Positions 58,952 to 64,000 of a DNA stretch of 64,000 nt are shown piece after piece. The notes beneath the pieces were generated by a model, which was not told the origin of the DNA, did not search any database, and saw nothing but the letters and a program-made list of their open reading frames with translations. Each line of letters begins with the position of its first letter. The first letter of the stretch is position 1. The translations under genes and the position numbers were made by a program. The stretch is from Ambrosia x helenae (taxonomy: Eukaryota; Streptophyta; Magnoliopsida; Asterales; Asteraceae). The stretch spans positions 134,149,068 to 134,213,067 of the forward strand of contig CM061228.1 in assembly GCA_030844895.1 (NCBI GenBank), given 5' to 3'.

Positions 58952-61595
58952 CTAGTAGGGTGCCGCGCTTCGCGGCGGGAACACGATGCATTTGTAAGTT
59001 TAAAGGTTTCCGAATACTAAACCAAGAATTAGACATTACAACACAAACTATGCATGTAGTTCAATTTGTTTTTTACTTCACCTCGTTCCTTGGCAGACAA
59101 TTGTTTGCAACGTTCATTTAAAGAGAATATTTGGCTTTGGTTTTGTGAGTAGGGGTATAAATGGAAGAAAGTGAGCAAAATTTAGTGATTTATCTATACT
59201 ATATTATAAAGCATGAGGGAAGGATGACTACAAAATTTAAGTAATTACAATATCTTATGCTTATGGTACAATACTCAAGTATGTTAGTGAAAGGGTCAAA
59301 TTGTCTTTCTACATAATGTATAAGTGTAACAATAATGAAAGTTAACTCGTGACTTTTGGTTAGTAAAAAGTAGTTACAAAATATTAAACTTAATAATATT
59401 GACATAAAACATTTGTTTACTAAGTATATTGTTTTTTAATGACATAAAAACCAGAACTTTTGTTCACCAAGTTTAATAATCAAATTAAAAAATAAAATTA
59501 AATATATATGATATAAAACATTTGATTACTTGATCTTTACAAAAGTTGTGATTCTTATTTAAAACTGAGCCATAAAAATATCAAGATATAAGAAAATGAA
59601 TATTAGCTAAAAACAAAAATAAAAGATCTCCTTTTCTTTATACATCATGATTATATCGTCTTTAATTTTATTTAAATTTTAATAAGTGTAACAATAATGA
59701 AATATTAATTCATGACTTTTGGTTAGTAAAAACTTGTTACAAATCCATGTTAAAGCTTTCAATGTCATTACTAATGCAAGTTATTAGTCTTAATAACTTC
59801 AAAATATATACCATCTTAACCTAACCCTCAAGTAGTTGTATATCTCTCTTACACCTCTCAGTCTGCACAAGTATCAATTTGTTAATATGGAACATGTTCT
59901 TTCGATTGCATTTCTGCTTAGAAGTTCTTAGACATCAAGAACTTATAAATAGTCGCCCACCGATTCCTGCTCGGCAACCCATATCTCAAATCTCTTATCA
60001 AATCGAAGCATCATGTGATAAGTTTCGTACGTTACAACAACATATACATACTAAAATACATATGATTGTGTATCTGTTTGCATATGTTATGCGACATGTT
60101 CAAGTTCATTGCATAGCATAGACTAATATTTTGTTTTCTTGTTTGTATAATTAGATTTTATTAATGGTGCAATTCAATGATCACCACTTGATGAACTTTG
60201 AACCGGTGATATCTTAGCATATACTTATAATCATTCGATCAAGACAATAATCGGTCAAAAATATCCATACAACTTCATCTCCTGATCAATGTCGCCGACC
60301 ATATTGCGGTTTATTCGCCGCAACAATAACATTCGTCTGTGAATAAAAGGTGTTCTGGTTTTATTTTAGTCTTTCAATGTTTTCATGACCATGATATGCT
60401 AAAAAGGGTGTTGTAGGCTGATTGTTAACTATTCATAGGATTTCAGAAGATAACCTCACCTCGGGTAATTGTTAATCAAAATTATGTATTCATCATAATA
60501 CCCCTTAATTAGATCTATTGCATATTACGAACATTTTCTATTTAAATTTTGTGTCAATTTATATTTTTGTGGATCTATATGTTTACTATATATTTCTTCA
60601 GGGCTTGAATTGATTTTGTTCTTTTTAATTTCAAGTGAATGCCATTCATATATTTTACCAAACATATTTGTAATGATTTTTAAGAATTGTCATCCTGTTG
60701 TTATTTATTTACCACTTATTGTATAAAATAAAATATTGACCAAAATTAAAGTTTTAACACTATTGAGTTGGGATTTAATACAATCTAAAATTTGAAGGCT
60801 TTTAAGAAATTCGTTGAGTCAACAAGAAATAATAATAATTATATATAATGAATAAAAACCTTATTATTAGTTTGATTTTTACAAAGTGGTATTTCGTCAT
60901 TTAAAATTTATTGTTCTCGTAATGTATACATTTTTTGTCCTTTACGTTGTTTAATTTTTCGGTTCATGACGATTTTCAGAGATATTTTATTTATACCTAT
61001 AGTTATTTTTAAGTAAACCTTGAAATCAAATCTCCATACATACACATCTATATACTCACACACATCTTACAGACACACACAACACACAATACATTACACA
61101 CACGATTTTTATTAAACGAATTAAATGACCTATAGTTTCTACAAATTAGTATAACAAGATAGATCAAGTAATCGCATAATCTCTAGATTAACATACTTAA
61201 AAATACGATAAACTGTAGTTTTTGTGACGTTTAAGCGGAGACAACTTATCGTTAGATATACGACTCGCCATTAAGGTATGAATTCTAGGGTTATCTATTT
61301 ATAGTGTAATGTTATATTTACTATTGTCATAGTTTATGCATTTTGAATTTATTTTTTTGGGTGATGTTTCAAAATGCTTTTTTATTCAAAATATTTGGTT
61401 TAGATTACTTGTATCTTCTTGCATCCCGTCGATTTATCAACTACACAATTATACTTATACTTGTAGATCGTTCACCTCGCCGCATCGCGCGGGCTCCCCA
61501 CTAGTACTTGTGACTTTTCAAATGTCATCTTAACTTTGACATATTGAACATATTTCATATTTGCCCATGTCTCCCCCTTTATAATGTACTATAGA
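58952..61595 (-). mobile_element. Short Helitron (332 bp) split by a nested Helitron
   Basis: Minus strand: starts A|TCTATAGTACATTATAAAGG at 61595 and ends with the hairpin CCGCCGCGAAGCGCGG, CACCCTACTAG at 58952 (next base A rather than T). Removing the inner Helitron (59193-61504) leaves 332 bp with both ends in the same orientation. Confidence 0.78.
59193..61504 (+). mobile_element. Non-autonomous Helitron, 2312 bp
   Basis: Starts A|TCTATACTATATTATAAAGC and ends with the hairpin CCGCATCGCGCGG, GCTCCCCACTAG|T at 61504. No Rep or helicase coding; the interior is AT-rich with short ORFs only. Inserted between A and T of the host Helitron. Confidence 0.9.
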
Positions 61596-61814
61596 TAAAT
61601 AAATTTATTTTAGTTTCTGCAATAAAAAATAAAAATATGTTGGAAGCCCAAAACTATGTCTATGTGACAGACCCAATTTTCATTAAAAACGTACGCATAT
61701 ATTCTAGTATTCCTTCTCACGGGTCTTAAAAGCGGTCCATGCAGGCCCATATAGTACTAGGTGCTGCCCTATCATCGTTAATGCAAAATTGACTTTTAGG
61801 TTCATGTTATTCTT
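61596..61814. other. Intergenic spacer
   Basis: No feature seen. Confidence 0.35.
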
Positions 61815-62080
61815 TTTTCTTTTCTTTTTTTCAGTTCAACAAACATTTTATTAATATTGTGCTAACAACTTGTTAACTCCACCATCATGATACACCAATG
61901 ATTTAATGTTTACACACCCATACACTTTACATCGAAATTGCATCATTGATCCTATAAAAATTCAAGAAGATCGGCCCTGTTTTTGACCCATAGAAACCCG
62001 AAACTTCTGATCGCTTCCTTCGTGCCAACTAAACAAGGCACCTTCCCATTAAAAACCACTTCGTTCCTGCACTTTCATAC
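61815..62080 (-). pseudogene. L1-type LINE 3' end, 5'-truncated
   Basis: Minus strand encodes RNEVVFNGKVPCLVGTKEAI, RSFGFLWVKNRADLLEFL, then a stop, a 3' UTR and an A-rich tail (T-run at 61809-61831 on plus). Same C-terminal type as 10059 and 48620. Confidence 0.75.
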
Positions 62081-62082
62081 AG

Positions 62083-62200
62083 TGGCGGATCCAGAAATTT
62101 TTTCTAATGATGTCACTATTTTAGACATTCTAATTTTGTAGAACCGGACATAAATATTTTCGGGTGGGTCGGTTTGACAGTTCGGGTCAGGTAAGGTTGA
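62083..62200 (+). mobile_element. hAT left end
   Basis: CAGTGGCGGATCCAGAAATT is a typical hAT terminus, followed by about 100 bp of AT-rich sequence; no right end nearby. It directly adjoins the truncated LINE. Confidence 0.5.
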
Positions 62201-62780
62201 TCACATAATAAAAATATTATACAATAATAAAAAAAACATCGTCATTAAAAATTAAAAAAAACACATAATATAAATTCGATGGTCTTATGAGCCCCTGAGC
62301 CTCTACGGGGTTGGCGTTGCAAGGATTGGTCGTTTTGTGCGTCTTTAACAGACACGACTAGAGCCATTTCTTCATTTTCGGTCCAGCGAGTTATTTTGAA
62401 GGTGTGGGTGTTGTTGATGTTGAAGTGTGTTTTCACCATCGTGGCATGATGGTTATATATACAAAAAAAATCTCAACCATATTGCATGTGAAATTCAATA
62501 TTTCTGACGGTTAGATGAAACCGATTTTAATGCACATAATTAATTTTGACCGTGTTGGTAGGACGTTTATGAGAAATCTGACCGTTTGGTGGTAAAACCG
62601 TGTAAATTAAAAAAAAAGATTAAGATTTGAATTTAAATAAAAATAAATAAAAAAATCAGTGGAGTGTTGTCTCCAAAAAAGTGTATCAGTGAAGTAAAAC
62701 AGTGAAGTGATGTGGCAGTGCATGATTGGTTGAAATCAGTTAAGTGAAAAGTGAATCCTATAAGCGCCCTTTCCACCAAA
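62201..62780 (-). mobile_element. Harbinger-derived remnant with ORF1-like start
   Basis: ORF fragment 62245-62439 (ITRWTENEEMALVVSVKDAQ) resembles the start of the ORF1 protein at 57923. Downstream words are shared, inverted, with 43340-43620. Right end GGGCGCTTATAGG in reverse complement. Confidence 0.55.
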
Positions 62781-62989
62781 TGGGCCTGTGGATTGGGCTT
62801 GTAAAAGGTTATATTTTTATCTACTTAAAAATTGGAGTTGAGCTCATTTAACTGGAATTGGGTTGGGTTTAATGTAGTCACCATAAAAAACATTGATGTC
62901 ACTTGAAAAACTATGTATACATGTATAAATACAACTGAAAAAAGACTGATGTCCCGGGACTACGTGCCAAAGAACATACCTCCGCCCAT

Positions 62990-64000
62990 GCTTCCATATG
63001 CACCAAAGAGTCGTTTGTATAATCGAATACATCAACAACTTCCATCTTTTGGAGCCCTTGTACGTTCTCCACACATTTACCATTTCTTTAGCTTCAAACG
63101 CGTACAAAGCAGGCACTTTACACCACTGAAAAATGAAATCCCACACCCCATGCGCAAATGGACATGCCAAAAACAGGTGGTCAATTGTTCCGATAGCCTC
63201 GCTGCACAACCTGCACTCTAACGTGCCGACATATACACCCCTTCTTAACAAGACCGTTGTCGTCGGCAATCTGCCTAAGTACATCCTCCAAACCATAAAG
63301 TTGACTTTAATCGGGACCCACCTATTCCAAGAATAACCCGCCACCTGTATAGGGAACCTCTGCGCCTACAGCGCCTGCCTCAATGAACGAACAGTGAAGC
63401 AGCCTGCAGTCTCATACTTCCACCGCCAAGAATCCGACCCATGCCCGACATCAGTCTAGATAAGAAGCTCTGCTAAATTGTCCAGCTGATCTAGCTCCCC
63501 CACCGAGGACGGAACAGGACACCAATGAAACTTGACTTTGATGATCCCATCTTCCATAAACAAATCTGTCCGCGACCATAGCGTCTTTAACAACTTCCAA
63601 ATTAAAGAGCAAAGGAAACCTTTTGTACAGAGGAACCTCCATAATCCAACACTCATTCCAAAAGGATATTTCCCTACCATTTCCAAGTACCACCTGAACA
63701 ATTTTGAAACCACCTGAACAATTTTGAAAGGACAATATCATACCCGTTCAACTCATTTGACAGCTTAAAGACCTGTTTCCATGGGCCACAAACAGACAAC
63801 CTTCCGGGTATAGGATTCCACGCTCTTGACCTGTGATGTAAACTCCAAATGACCTTTCTCCATAGGCTATCTCGGTCAACTTTGAATCTCCACCACCACG
63901 CTCTTGACACGTGATGTAAACTCCATCCCAAATCTAGGATTAGTTTGAGGAGTATTTCGAACAATATGATTAGAATTCATAAATAATGCATGGGGAGGTG
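62990..64000 (-). pseudogene. L1-type LINE, RT zinc-binding region, runs off the window
   Basis: 62990-63345 reads as the zf-RVT domain of plant L1 LINEs (WVPIKVNFMVWRM, LPTTTVLLRRGV, ECRLCSEAIGTIDHLFLACP) and then breaks off after TLWCIWKHG. Upstream, 63350-63450 continues in frame with a TAG stop, and 63451-63964 covers the GNGREISFWNECW block in another frame. Direct short duplications occur at 63690-63730 (CACCTGAACAATTTTGAAA) and at 63820-63930 (CACGCTCTTGAC, GTGATGTAAACTCCA). Degenerate and incomplete at both ends. Confidence 0.82.

Overview
This is eukaryotic nuclear DNA from a flowering plant. It has GT-AG introns, two conserved plant genes with many small exons, AT-rich intergenic DNA, and a dense, nested collection of plant transposable elements. 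The RTE-LINE tail, the SINE types, the FAR1/MULE, the gypsy-type-domain gene and the repeat families look most like Asteraceae (sunflower, daisy and wormwood relatives). That placement is inference from general familiarity, not from a search.

Two host genes look complete, both on the minus strand. At 13549-19092 is a 23-exon DEAH-box RNA helicase of the DHX35 type (695 aa, all helicase motifs readable). At 22135-26731 is a 16-exon API5 (apoptosis inhibitor 5-like) gene (about 542 aa). They are separated by two inserted elements: a Helitron whose 3' end lies 48 bp upstream of the helicase start codon, and a 1.27-kb MULE-type element with a perfect 9-bp target duplication.

The rest is mobile DNA. 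0-5.8 kb: a 5'-truncated RTE LINE with a 15-bp target duplication sits just upstream of the TATA box of a three-exon gypsy-type-domain gene, which collides with a truncated, frameshifted MULE transposase; a palindrome array lies behind that. 5.8-13.5 kb: a tandem duplication, two hAT elements with 8-bp duplications (one splitting a SINE), a foldback MITE, a Helitron carrying a MITE, and LINE debris. 26.7-35.3 kb: a tandem Helitron dimer, a diverged segmental duplication, a MULE-type element with an internal word array, and a SINE. 35.4-37.5 kb: a structurally complete PIF/Harbinger element with a two-exon transposase but no MYB-like partner ORF. 37.5-46.1 kb: several Helitrons, MITEs, a SINE, and a hAT inside a Helitron. 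47.6-48.2 kb: a 560-bp GA microsatellite. 50.9-56.1 kb: three abutting inverted-repeat elements, two rich in the palindrome ATGCACATGTGCAT. 56.1-62.8 kb: Harbinger ORF1-type (MYB-like) remnants, a Helitron nested inside another Helitron, and LINE ends. The window closes inside a degenerate L1-type LINE.

The strongest candidates for something not yet described are: (i) inverted-repeat element families defined by arrays of one short word or palindrome; (ii) the apparent division of the Harbinger machinery between a transposase-only element and separate ORF1-only elements; (iii) the CTACGG(G/C)CCGTAG palindrome array upstream of the FAR1/MULE gene. All coordinates come from hand reading. Terminal ends with matching target duplications are the most reliable; ends of degenerate repeats are approximate.
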